DNA from: Turbatrix aceti
Taxonomy: Eukaryota; Nematoda; Chromadorea; Rhabditida; Panagrolaimidae
Length of the DNA: 64,000 nt
Direction of reading: 5' to 3'
NCBI GenBank assembly: GCA_963969345.1
Contig: OZ017769.1
Location: 5,831,725 to 5,895,724, forward strand
The position numbers were made by a program, and so were the translations under genes. The number at the start of each line of letters is the position of its first letter. Within the stretch, counting starts at the first letter, position 1. Under the pieces are notes generated by a model. That model searched no databases. It saw only the letters and a program-made list of their open reading frames with translations, and was not told where the DNA came from. Of the stretch, positions 33,871 through 45,600 are shown one piece after another.

Positions 33871-35074
33871 ATGGCCACAACCGTCGCTGAACCCAGCAAT
33901 GTGGTGGACGTCTTGGACAACCTCGAAGGCGTCGAGGTCAACTTTCGCTTCCAGTTGAAGGCGCGCGTCAACTCCGGCGGCTTCGGCAAGGTTGGTCATT
34001 CATTCCCCCGCGCAAAATACGTTTTTTGAACACACGAAACGTGTTTGTTTGGCATTTCAGATCTACCTGGCATGGGACAAGTTCTCGAAGGAAGAAGTCA
34101 TTGCAAAGGTGGAGCGGGCCAGCAGCTCGCTCGCGATGCGCGAGATTCAGTTCATCCAGGACCTCAACGAACGCTGCAAGAAGCTCTACGGCTCCATGCA
34201 GGCGCCCATCGCCGAATTTTACGACTATTTCACTTGCGAGGACTACATCGTGACGTTCATGGAAGCGCTGGGACCGACGCTACGCGACCTGAGAAAGATG
34301 ACTCCGGGCGACCGATTCAACATGTCGACGTCGCTTTTTGTGGGTCGTCAGATGATTCAGGCGCTTTACTTCCTTCATTCCGCGTATATCGTGCACGGCG
34401 ACGTCAAGCCGACCAACTTCTGTATCGGTCGATTTCCTCAGAAGTCCCGCGAGGTGTACATCATCGATTTCGGCATCAGTCGTCGCCATACGCCCAACAA
34501 TGAATCCCGCAAACGCAGCGAGGGTTTTGTCTTTGCCGGAACCACTCGCTATGCGAGTTTGCAGAATCACTATGGCTACGTTGGTTTTTGGTAAATTTTC
34601 TGGGCCGTAAAATGGCGAGGTTTCAGGATGATGGAATTCTGGGTGATCTCTGGAGCGTCTACTACACGCTCATTGAGTGCCTGCTTGGCCAGTTGCCGTG
34701 GCGATACGAAACCGACAAGGTGCGCGTCGTGTACTACAAAAAGATGCTCACGGATCTCAACATCGCCACTGGAGCTGTGAGTTGTTTCTTTCCAAATTAT
34801 TTGCCGCATGAATAATTTTTTAACTCTGCAGTACCTGCATCCGTGGTTCCCGAGCGCCCCGGGGCCCCCGCCATCCGTGCTGCACTTCCTGCACTGCCTT
34901 CAGAAGTGCCAGTACTCGAATCAGTTCAACCACCAGTCTGTCATCGCCAACATCGACTACGATCTCGCGCAGCTTGGCTTCAACCAGAAGGGATTTCTCC
35001 TGACGTGGGAAAATAAGTACTTTGTCGAAGAGTACCATCACAAGTTTTGGATCAGTCCTATTCCCCCGGTTTGA
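33871..35074 (+). CDS. CK1 / tau-tubulin-kinase-like protein kinase
   Basis: Four exons: 33871-33990, 34061-34579, 34627-34776 and 34832-35074; 343 aa. The kinase domain spans almost the whole protein: glycine loop NSGGFGKIY (residues 34-42), ATP-binding lysine Lys56 (VIAKVE), catalytic loop HGDVKPTNF with Asp154 and Asn159, and DFG at 176-178. The activation segment ends FAGTTRYASLQNH instead of APE, the CK1-family hallmark. HGD replaces HRD, which is common in nematode TTBK-like kinases, so the enzyme may still be active. The intron between exons 2 and 3 is 47 nt. Proteins of this group phosphorylate Ser/Thr on cytoskeletal and sperm proteins; the substrate here is unknown. CCTGCAG lies 5 bases before the ATG. 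A 49-aa gene follows 126 bp downstream. Confidence 0.9.
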
Positions 35075-35200
35075 TGGCAAATTGCAAATTGTTGGTTGTT
35101 GATTAGCATAAAGACGCTCTCGTGTGGTGCTGGAGAAACAGGGAGTCATTCGTAGACTCGAATCTCGCTTCTGACACTTCCCCGTCATCTGTGTCTGGAA

Positions 35201-35394
35201 ATGGGATTTTTCTTCATCGTCTTCCTCCTCGTCATCGCCGGCGCGGCCGGATACTTTGCCTACGAGCACCAGGTTGGTTGATTGATGTGAAATCATCGCT
35301 GATTGCCCGGTTGCAGCGCAAGCAATCCGAAGACCCTCAGGCCGGCACAACGACTGCGGTCAAGCCTTCGGACAAGAGCAAAAAGGGCAATTAG
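35201..35394 (+). CDS. 49-aa single-pass membrane microprotein
   Basis: Two exons, 35201-35272 and 35317-35394, joined across a 44-nt intron (GTTGGT donor, GGTTGCAG acceptor) with frame kept. Residues 3-20 are a hydrophobic helix (FFFIVFLLVIAGAAGYFA), followed by YEHQ and a short polar, Lys-rich cytoplasmic tail that ends SDKSKKGN. There is no cleavage-site-like end to the helix, so an anchored type III or tail-inserted topology is more likely than secretion. It starts only 126 bp after the kinase stop on the same strand, a distance consistent with a nematode-type operon. No family recognised. Being spliced and in-frame supports that it is real despite its size. Confidence 0.55.
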
Positions 35395-38300
35395 CACCGG
35401 CGCGGCGGCATCCAGCTTGCCCGCTAATATCCTGGATCGTGAATCAATCGTGAATAATGTATTTTTTACGTAGTAAATTAGTTTGGTGTGCCCGAGTTTC
35501 CGCAGGAAAGAGGGAATCCGCAGGCAGCAACGGACGGGGACGCGTGCTCACACCAGAGACCGGAGTGCATCGGCGTGCAGGGCAGGTTTTTGAGGTCAAG
35601 GCAGTCGTCGAATTGCCCGCGCGCGGCGGCGGCGCGGCTGGCTGCTGTCATCGGTTTTCGCGATGATGGTGGTGCGTTAGGGAAGGAACGACTCCGGGCT
35701 TTTACTATTTTTATTCGTCACGGCGCAGTCGTTTTTTGTTTTACTCGGAAGAAGGATCAGTCAGGTCTGTCGGACGACTTGCGACCGACCCTGTTTGCGG
35801 GTTGTCGTGGCCGGTCTGTCACTGGATTTCTTTCTCCTGCCCTCCTCCTCTTCCACCACCACCGACGACGATGCATGCCTCCTCTGGGGCTGGGCTGATC
35901 ATCAGAGAGCTGTTAACGATCGATTCGCGTAGTTTGAGTAGTTCTTTTTATCCATCATTCATCCATCCGTCTGCCTGCCTGCTCGCTCGTTTTATGGGTA
36001 TCCCTGTGTTTTTTGTGCACTGACGCCCCATATTTCGTGCCTTCAGGTGACATTTCATCAGCAGCACGCGTTCGTTCACGCGCTGCGTTGTCTTTTTTAA
36101 TGACTGCGCTCCGCATTGTTTTTTTCCGTGATGATGCGCATACTTTTTTGACTCCCCCCAAAAAAAGAACGAAGCCGGAGCATATCAGATGCACGTGAGC
36201 CGGTCGAGTCACGCTCTCTCCTGCCGACGCTGACCGGGAGGTGCTCTGCACTCCTACTCCTCGTGTTTACCTGTTACGTCTTCCTTCCTTCTCCTGCACC
36301 GTAAACCGGTATTTTATAGATTTTTATTTCGCAGTTGTACAAGTTGATATTAGTTCATACCCGCTTTCGCACATTCTCCCTTCCCCAAAGCACAGGCAAA
36401 TATCTAAATCCGCGTTACCTGTGCCCCGGTGCTGTCCAAGCCAGGAACGTCCCTAATCCCGGGCTACGCCTTTTGCAATCCTAAATGGCATCCATCGATG
36501 TCGAGTCACGTGCCTGAAGGCAGAAAAGTCATCCGGGACCCACCCGGAACCCTGTCACAATCCGTTTTTACGCAAACAACTTTTTCATCGTTTGCGCACC
36601 TGCGAAGAAGACGAAGACCGCGCGCGTCTTCCAGGCACTCTATAGCCGGGAGGGAAGCCGATTACTTTTTTGAATTGACTTTTTCCCTTCCTTTTTTGTC
36701 CCGCCGCGGCATCGCTGAGGCCAAAGGTGAGTGCCGAACAGTCTAGCATTATTTTGGCGGGCAACTTCCATGGCGTCATCAGATGACGTCACCACCAACC
36801 CCCTCCCTACGCAGGATGTTTTTTGGGATCACTTGTTAATTCTGGTGTTCCTTTGTTCTGGAATGTCTGCTTGGCACTGTTTGACTGTTTTGATTGCCAG
36901 GTTAATTCGGGAACCACTCTGCCGGTGTCTAACGTTCCCGTACTTGTCCGCGAAGAAAGGGAGAAAACGACTATCTCTCCCATTTTGGGCAGGCAGGGCA
37001 GAGAGGGGGCCAAAGATGGTGGCGCGGTAAAAGCGAATAACAAGTCGAGAAAAGCTTGAAAACAGGCCAACATTGACGACACACTGCTACTGAGTAGTTA
37101 TATTTTTCGTGGAAGGGGCACACGCATAACACCGCCATCGCCGCCGCCAGGGCCCGCTTGCCTGGGAAGCAGCATACAACTACGAGGACGACGACAACGA
37201 CGACGACGACGACTTTGCTTGCTTGTTTTGTCATCCCCTTGCTATTCTTTCATTTGTCTAAATTGCACACACCACAACACTACCACTTCCACTGCTGCCG
37301 CCACCGCCACCGCCGCCGGGCCAGCATCACCGAAAGCCGATGGATGCAACGCTTAACCGCAGTTCGACAATATTCGAGCGTGACTCACTCACTTCTTAGC
37401 CATAACATACTCCTCGACGGTATGGATGCATCATCCCGCCGGTAGGAGCGTCCATCGACTCAGGAGCGTCGATCGGCGTCGTCTGATTCACTCTAGTCTC
37501 CTTCACTTTACGCTTTTGTTTGGCTCTCGCCTTTGGCACGTTTTGTTTTACGATTTCTGCACCTGGCATAGCTAAATAATTATGACCGGGTTAATTACCT
37601 CCCGGCACATTTCTTGTGTAAACACCGCTAATTGCCCCTCGGAGGCCCCGCCAGGATCACTACATAGAGCAATAACAATCACGCGGTGCTTGTGCCGAAA
37701 GTTGACTCTTTATTCTATTATACATTAGGGCCAGCCCCGAAAGGGCGCATTGCATTGTTGATGCTAACCGCTGCCCGCCCGGTGGCACTTTTGTCCTGCA
37801 TCCATCCATCCACGATTTTCTTAACGTGCTTTGTTTTCAATAATTTTGTCACAACGGATGCGGCGGTGCCACCGTCGCCACCCCTCAAAAATGGCACGCG
37901 TGTACTGCGACTAACGGCATCCCTACAACACCAACAGAGGAGGAGGAGGGCTTTTTTTGTTCATTTACTACATACTTGCAGGGTTGAAACGCGGTGGATG
38001 AAGCCTTATTTCAGGCCGACTAATTTTGGTCGTTATATAAGTTTGCAGCCAAAAAGGGCGTACGGGGCCCTGGCGGCAAGGGCAAGGTGGGCTAAACCCA
38101 TACGAGTTTCGCCCCGGCGTTTTCCTTTCTGTTTTTCAAAGCAAACCCGGGGGCGGGTAGCCGACTTCCTCAGCCGCGTGACCGAAAGTGCTGGTATCTA
38201 TCTGTTTAAGGAGATGGGATGACACCGAGTGCCCTTCCCGGAAGGCCTGAATTATTCATCCGCGAATTCAGCGCCGCGCTGATGTGAGCGAGCAAAAATG

Positions 38301-41300
38301 TGTTTTCGGCGATTTCCAGCCTTTTTTGGGGTATCGAATGTCAGAATGAATATTAACTTCCGCGCCTAGCAGGCAGTTGTTTTTTGCGTGCCTCTTGACT
38401 CGTGTTCGTGTTTCCACGCCGGCCGCTACGCGAGGTGATGTGGTAATCGGCTTTTGTTGCCAGCATCGAAAAAAAAAAGACAGCTTGCTTTTTTAAGAAA
38501 AGACCGAGCGCGCATTTTTCTCCGCCTCAGCAATTTTTAGCAGCGTCCAAATCATTCCCGCGTCCGTCCTTTTTTCGCTTGTTGTTTTTTTTTTCCAAGA
38601 CGCAGTGCAGTCATAGCCGCTGGTGGCGGCGGTAAGCACCCCGAGAGCGAGCCGTTTGGCTGACAGACTGACAACGGCCGCGGCCGTGGCCGGCCGAGAA
38701 CATACCCCCTTTAGCCTCTCTTCCCCCCTCTCCTTTTCCTGCGCCAGCGACAACGACGACGACGACTTTCTACTTTGTTCACCAAACAGCTCTCAATTTT
38801 TGGAGACTTCTGTTTCGTATGTGCACCAGGGCAAAAAAGGGGGGAGAGGAGGGAGGGAGCCTCATCTCGCTCAAGGGTAGAACGTTGCTCGCTTTCCACC
38901 ACCGCTACCCTTATACTCCCTTGTTTGTCGTCGTCGTCTTTGCTTCTTTGCTTTTCGACGCCTGTTGTCGTTGTCCAACGTTGCTTTCGAGAAAAAAGAC
39001 CAAACGAGGAAGAACAGAACAGCTATTGCAATTGGAAGCATGCTTGCACACGCGAAAATGAGTGAGAGTGACTGACTTTTCACTCGTGCCCGAAATCCTT
39101 TGCTGGAGTGGTGTCAGTGGAATTTCCTAATTTAGGCGCGCTCCTTAGAGCCTCGGTTGTTAGCAAAGGCGCAGTCACCTGCAGACAAGTCGGGTCACTC
39201 CTATCAGCCTCACGTCAGGCATTCTGCACGCCATCGCACCTTGAGTGCAGGTTTTGAACCTGTTAGAACTCTAGGTCTTGCTTCACGCTTCGTGCTTCTG
39301 CTAATTAGCCGGCATCGTGTTTTGGAACGAACGCTGTGCTAACATTCCGGCGCGCGGATAGACAGGCTAGAGGGGGCGAGATCTTTGGCCCCTAGCTGGT
39401 CGGTGGTTTTTGCAGGAAATCAACAAGTGCATAAACATACATACATCTATGTAGTCGTTTCTCGACAAAAAGGCGAGTAGTGTTTTACCCTGGCGAGCGC
39501 AAAGGAGGAATCAGGGAGTCAGTCGCACTTGACTTGACACCTTCGCGAGAAAGATCGAACATCGGTCGGCGAGAAGAGTAAGCTCCATCACCGGCGATGG
39601 CCTTTTGTCTCGCTCTCGCATTTTCACACTGCGGGAGGAAGGCTAACCTTTCTTTCACCCTTCTCTATCTCTCTCTCTCTCTTGCATTCTCATTTCATTT
39701 GCGCCCCCACCAACCAACTCCGATCACCTCCACCACCGCCAGCAACCAGCAACCAACAACGGATGACCGAAGCGAAACAACGTGGTGCGGCGAGCGCTTC
39801 GCTTCGGTGTCGTCGTCCGTCGTCCTGTGCGCATGCCTCCGCGCGAAGGGGAGAGGGGCTCGCTGGTTACCCGCGCGCTTCCATCTTTGATATACACATC
39901 CAATTCAATCCACACTTTCGGACGACAGCGCGACTTGATTTTGTTTGAATCGCTTATGCGCGCTCGTTTTTTTCCTTGCCCTAAACACCGGCGAGCCTTT
40001 GTTTGATTCAACGAGAAGAACTCGTCTCTCTTGCAAAGTTTTGTGATTCGCACTTCGTTAATGTTAGTAAGTGAGTAAGTAAGCGTGATGCTCTTGACCC
40101 TTCCCAGGCCGGTCACCCCCCCCCCTTCTTAACCGCTGCAACCACCCGCACCTAGTTCGCGTGTTTCTGTTTTGTTTGCTAACAACCATGTCCAGGGATG
40201 ACGGTAATTAATCACGTCACATCATCGTCAACGTCAGAGTTGCAGCGCGCGAGGTGCGTTCGCCGCACCTCACCTTGCCTTCCGTTCTTTGCCTTCTGTC
40301 ATCTTCTTTCCTAATTGTCGGACAAAAAAAGCACAATTTGCGCGCGCCCTCTCCTTGAATGACTGGCATCCATGACTCGACTCGTTGGTTTAAACGGATT
40401 CACCTGTGTGTCGAGCAGCGTGTTGGGTGAGGCCGTCTGTCCACCCCGGCGAAAGAGGGGTACACGTGTGGTGCGTGTGTGCGTGGTTCAGGTTTCATGT
40501 ATTAGGAAGTTGCACTACTTTTACGCACATCCAGGGACATGGCAAAAAACAGACAGGCAGCAAGGTTGTTGTTTGTGCGAAATAGATGGAGTCAGTCAGC
40601 CCGCATTGCGCGGCGTGCGGGCGCGCCTACTCCTGCTCCTGCAGCCTCCTTCGCGGTCGGTACTGCGCTACTAACCAGCAACAACATCATGAGAGATGAT
40701 ACGCACGCGTTTTTCGGAAGAAAAGGACTCACTACTAAAGTTGTCGTCGTCGTCGTTTGTGTTGTTGTTCAACTGTGTGGTCGCGCGTTCGTTCAGTTTT
40801 TCGGAGGGCGCAAGGCAAGTAAGTTCTCCCTAAACGCGCAGCGGGCGCATCCGTGCACACAATTATGCTTTCTCAATCTGAAATGATACGCATCGGACAG
40901 ACAATTACAGCAGCGCACATCCATGATTTTGGATAGGACATGTAACGGACAAACACCGTATCGGATGCATATTCCTCCCCATTTCGCTTTCTTCTTTCTC
41001 TCCTGCGCTCGCTCGCTCAGCGACACTACGACGACGACAGACTGACTGGTAAAAAGCTAATCGATCTATTTGTTTCGACAAGATGTGGAAGGAAGGAAGA
41101 AAAGAAATTGAAAAGAGAAGTGCGAGTGAGTGAGCGAGCCAACCAACGAGCAAGCGACGACGCGAAAAACGCTGTCGTTGTTGTTAGGATGGATGGTGTT
41201 ATTGGTTTCGCGGTTGTTGTCCCTTCTCTTACCTCCTCTTCTTATGCTTGCTGCTAATACTCTTCTCGTTATACGCGTCACTTTTACATCTTTCACACAC

Positions 41301-42669
41301 TGGCAAGTGCATATAACCGCTTTGATCGCCCCGCTTATTACCCGGTTATTATCAGAGGGCGTTCGTTCGAGTTTCCCAACTTCCGCATCGCATATTCATC
41401 CTCGTGCCGAGTGTTGCGCTTTCGTTGCTTGACACCACCACTATTATCTTGATGCGCGTGAAACGAATCAATCACAGCCAGCTTATCGCCCACGAAGTTG
41501 ACATCATCTGCGTGTAATTCGCCGCCGCGATTTGTTGACTTATCACTGCGATCTCGTGAACGTGCGCTCTATTTTGTTGACTGATTGATTCTTTACGAAT
41601 CTTTTCATTTTTTGCGGTTCGACGGGTGAAATTGCATCCTCATCCGCATTTGATTTGAAGTCGGATTTTTTCCCGCCAACAATTTATTAACTCAAAGGTG
41701 CACTTGAGATAAGTATCGATCGGTGCGATGATACCTCCCGCAACTTCCTAATTAATGACCCAAACAAATACCAACGCTATCATTAAAGTGAGCGTGAAGC
41801 TTTCCTTCCTGTTCTGTTCCAGCTACCCGGAGGTGTTTGATTAAAAAAAAAGCGTGTGTTCGTTCCAAAGACAGCAGGAGTAAACGCCTCGGCTGCAAAC
41901 GAAGAAGGAGGGAGAGAGAGAGCGTCGACGCGGCTCCAGGCACGCTGATCTCTCCAGCCTCGCCTTCCCTTCCTTCGTTCATTGTCTTATAGTTTCACTT
42001 GTTCGCCTCAGGCTCACTGACAACGACCACCGACGACCGCACGCCGATCGTGGAGGTATAATAAATGGTTGCGTGAAGCGCGTGCGTTTGTATGTATATG
42101 TATCACGGTTACCTTCTACGTCTTTAGACGGAGTCTTTGACTCTGTGTATTTGTATTCGCATATTCTTCTCTCCACTTGTGTCTATGTGTTTTTTGCGCG
42201 TTTCGTAATTCATCTCGTTTTCATCGAGATGAAGAATTAACCGCCGCCGCCTCCCAGTGTCTCCAAGGCGCAAAAAAACCCTGCTCAGCTGGCTGGTTGG
42301 ATGTCACGCGGACCGCGTTCAGTGTTCACGACCGGTCGCGTTACGTCGTCTTCGCAGCGATTTTAATAAATCGCTTCTTTTCTTGTCCGCGTTGTTTTTC
42401 GTTGACCGTCTTCGTTGTCCCAAAGAAACCCCACTGATTTTTTTTGTTACAGGAGAAACTAAGCACATCGATTGCCAAGCTGGAAACAAATCCTACCCAG
42501 TGCATTTTATTCACAACGCGTTGGTGCTAAATCAATCGATCGCCGCCTCCTCCGCATTTCAATAATCACTTTTGCACTTGGAATTACTCTTTTTGCTATT
42601 TATTCGTATTTTACCGTATATTTTATGACGACAGTACGAGGGTTCGTTTCAACGAACGACCCTTGCTAG
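35395..42669. other. 7.3-kb gene-free region upstream of the ASH1-like gene
   Basis: No exon with a recognisable domain on either strand. Rich in simple and cryptic repeats: GAC/ACG units at 37180-37212, CT repeats at 39668-39682, C-runs near 40117, and a full CRE-type TGACGTCA at 36784. The last part (about 42450-42669) may contain 5'UTR exons of the ASH1-like gene, since a TTTGTTACAG acceptor precedes 42452. Otherwise I see nothing specific. Confidence 0.5.
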
Positions 42670-45600
42670 GAGATTGCCAAGTTGACTACTCGCATCTCTA
42701 CCATCGCACCTATTTCATCACTGCCTACAACGTCACTTCTGGGTGGAGACGGCCTGTCGGAGGGTCAATCATCGTATCGTTGCCTAACGACGTCCTCGGT
42801 ATCCCCCCATGAATCACTATCCACCCCTACACCCGCAACGTCGATTGGCCCTTCTACAACGCTGGATACCGCAACGGCGTCGGCACCTGGCTTAACGGCC
42901 GGCAGCAGCTCCGCGGAAGCCGTCGAGCTCGTGCCGTGCGTCTTTTCGTCGGAGCGGCCGGACGGCAGTTGTCGCAAGATCGTCGGCATCTGCATCCGTC
43001 GCGATGGAAAAGTGCAAAACATCCTTCCCGCTACGCCGGAGATCCTCAGCACCCTCCAGAACAATCCGGCCACGGTCGAGCTAGCCGCGAGGCTGTCAAC
43101 TGCGCTGGCGCAAACCACCTCGACGAAGCTTCCCAAAATCGTGCCTAAGATCATGCCGAATCCTTCGTCGTCGTTGTCGGCGTCGTCGTCCGCGGTTCAG
43201 CAGACGGCAGGGGTGCTGGAGCTGCCGTTGTCCGCCATTACTGGCAGTGTAAAGGTGTCTTCGCCGGCGAAGACGCCTTCTGGGGCACCCCCGAAGCAGT
43301 CCAAGACCAAGCACGGCGCTAAGGCGAAAAACACCTCCCACGCAGCTACGTCGGTTGGCTTCGACCCGCAGCAGCCGTCCACGTCCGCAACGCACTCGAC
43401 CAACTACTTGCCACCCATTGGGTCGATCGCGCAGGGCACAATGGCCTTCCAACAGACGGGCGAAGCCGAACTTGCCAATCTCAACTTTTCTCATGACGGC
43501 GAGATTTTCTGGACGGGAGACAACGGCTTGATGGGCGACAACGGGCACGCGACCTTCTTCGCTCCCCAGGCGTCGACGTCTGTGTCTTTTACGTTCAACC
43601 AGGCTCACTCGGAAGCTGGTCCTTCGTCGGACTACGGTCCGCAGAGGAACATGACTGCCTACCCCCAGAACGGCCAGTACACCGGCCAGCAAGGGTCCTA
43701 CGCCACCCAGAGCAACGGCATGTACGCCGGAGCGCAGCAGCCCCAGATGGCGGCTTCGTCGGCGTCGCTCTCGGCCCCTCCCCTGCAGCAGAACGTCATG
43801 GCCTGGCGTCCAATGCCGGGCGGCGGCTACCCCGGTGGCAACCTGCCAAATCAATTGACGTCATCGACGCCGGACAGCGGCATACAATCTATTGACGGGA
43901 GTCCGCCTTCCACGTCTGCTTTCACGCCTCCAATGATCTCGCCTTACCAAATGCCACCAACCAGTGCCGGTGGTGGCGGCGGCGGTGGTGGAGGAGGTGG
44001 TGTACACTTGGATGCCATGTCTGCGCCTCTCCACCAGAGCCATATCCAGCTGCCGCCCTTGTTGACCAATAACCGTCCCTGCACCGTTGCCCCGTCTTTG
44101 CCAACGACCACTACTGTGCCCGTGCCGACCTCTACCTACACCCAGGTTTCGCCGACGCACAACGCGTGTTTCACCTCCGATGATCATCGAAATGAACGCG
44201 CTTCGGGGTCCGTAGCACCCAGCGAGCCCCGGTCGATGCCACCGAACGAGACGACGACCGATGACTCGCATACGGATACCGCAACTTCGGTATCATCGAC
44301 GTCGCTTCACGACGGCGGCGGCAGGGATGAGGAGGACAGCGACGTGGATTATTCGGATATGCCAACGCTCATCCGAGTCGATCACTCAAAAGCCGCCACG
44401 ACTACCTGCGATGCCGATGAGGAAGTTGAGGGCCCTGGCCCCGTGACCGAAGACGCCACAAGTCGAACATCCTCTCGGATATCTGAGATACCAGAAGAGC
44501 CGAAAGCCAAGTCGTCCGCCAACGATTCCACCGAGGGCTTCGCCATCACCGCGGACATGTCACCCGACGAGATCGCATTCCTACTCAAATCCTCGCTTCC
44601 CGAAGACAAGGTACGTCAGTCTGTCAAGCCCGGTGGCCTTTAAAGGGGTCTTTAGAAGCCAATAACCTTTTGCGCGCCCGCTTTTTTTATACATACTATA
44701 CGCGAGTCGGGGGGCTTAGGATGTTTATAAATACACGCTCGCCGCGCTGTTGCCATAATTGATAGAGTACTCCTGTTTCGTTTCGTACCTGCACTTTAGA
44801 AGCAGTCATCTTTTGCCCTGCACTGTTGCTATGGATGTGACGTGAGCAAGTGGCCGACCGAAGAAAGGAAAATAAAGGGCCAGCTGAAAGTAGAAAATAG
44901 ACACGCGGTGTTGCGTTTATTTGTTGCCAGGCCAATTGCCGGTCCGCTACGGCAGACGGGAGCAGTCGGCGTGCGTTCCACGTGTAAACGCGCAAATGAG
45001 GGATTGCTATATATAATAGGCTCTGCTCTTCGTTTCCTTTTTTGGCAATTGCGCTCTTGACTGAAACAGATAGACTGGTAGATGAGCAAGCTGACCATGC
45101 GGATGCTATCTAAAAAGGAGTGCTCTCTGGCGCCTTTTCCCGGCATCACGCAAAGTCGAGTGCGTCTGGGTGCGTTTTTTCGCTGCAAACGGGGAACGGC
45201 TTCAAAGATGACGCTTCAAAGCAGGTAATTCAATTTTTAATGGTTGTTTTACAGGTAAAAGAGCTTCTACGACACATTTTGCCTGAACACAAAGCAGCCA
45301 GCAGCGACGGTGGTGCGACGACTTCCGCGGACGACAGGAAGAAGGGGCGGGCCAGGCGGCGCTCGAATCCGGCCCCCCAGCCTTCCCCGGACGCGGCGGA
45401 CACTGCGTCGCCCTCGCCTCCACCCCGAACGTCCACGCGCGTCAATGGCAAGTCAGCGACGCGAAATGCCTCTGCGAAGAGGAAAAAGTCCGGGGCAATT
45501 TCCAAGAAGAAGACGGCTGCGGTGACAACGACTTCTGTCGTTCGGAAGCGCGCAAGGTGCGCTTCGCCCCCCGTCGAACTGCCTCCCGCTCCGGAGACGA

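Noticed and set aside
36784..36791. TGACGTCA, full CRE palindrome
   Set aside because: An 8-mer is expected by chance about once per 65 kb and the same motif also lies in an exon (near 2722). No gene start is nearby.
42177..42437. 86-codon ORF upstream of the ASH1-like gene
   Set aside because: Not in frame with any supported exon and no domain; may be 5'UTR at most.
43096..43854. 252-codon minus-strand ORF opposite the ASH1-like first exon
   Set aside because: Shadow of the GC3-biased plus-strand coding exon; Arg/Gly/Val-rich without domain.
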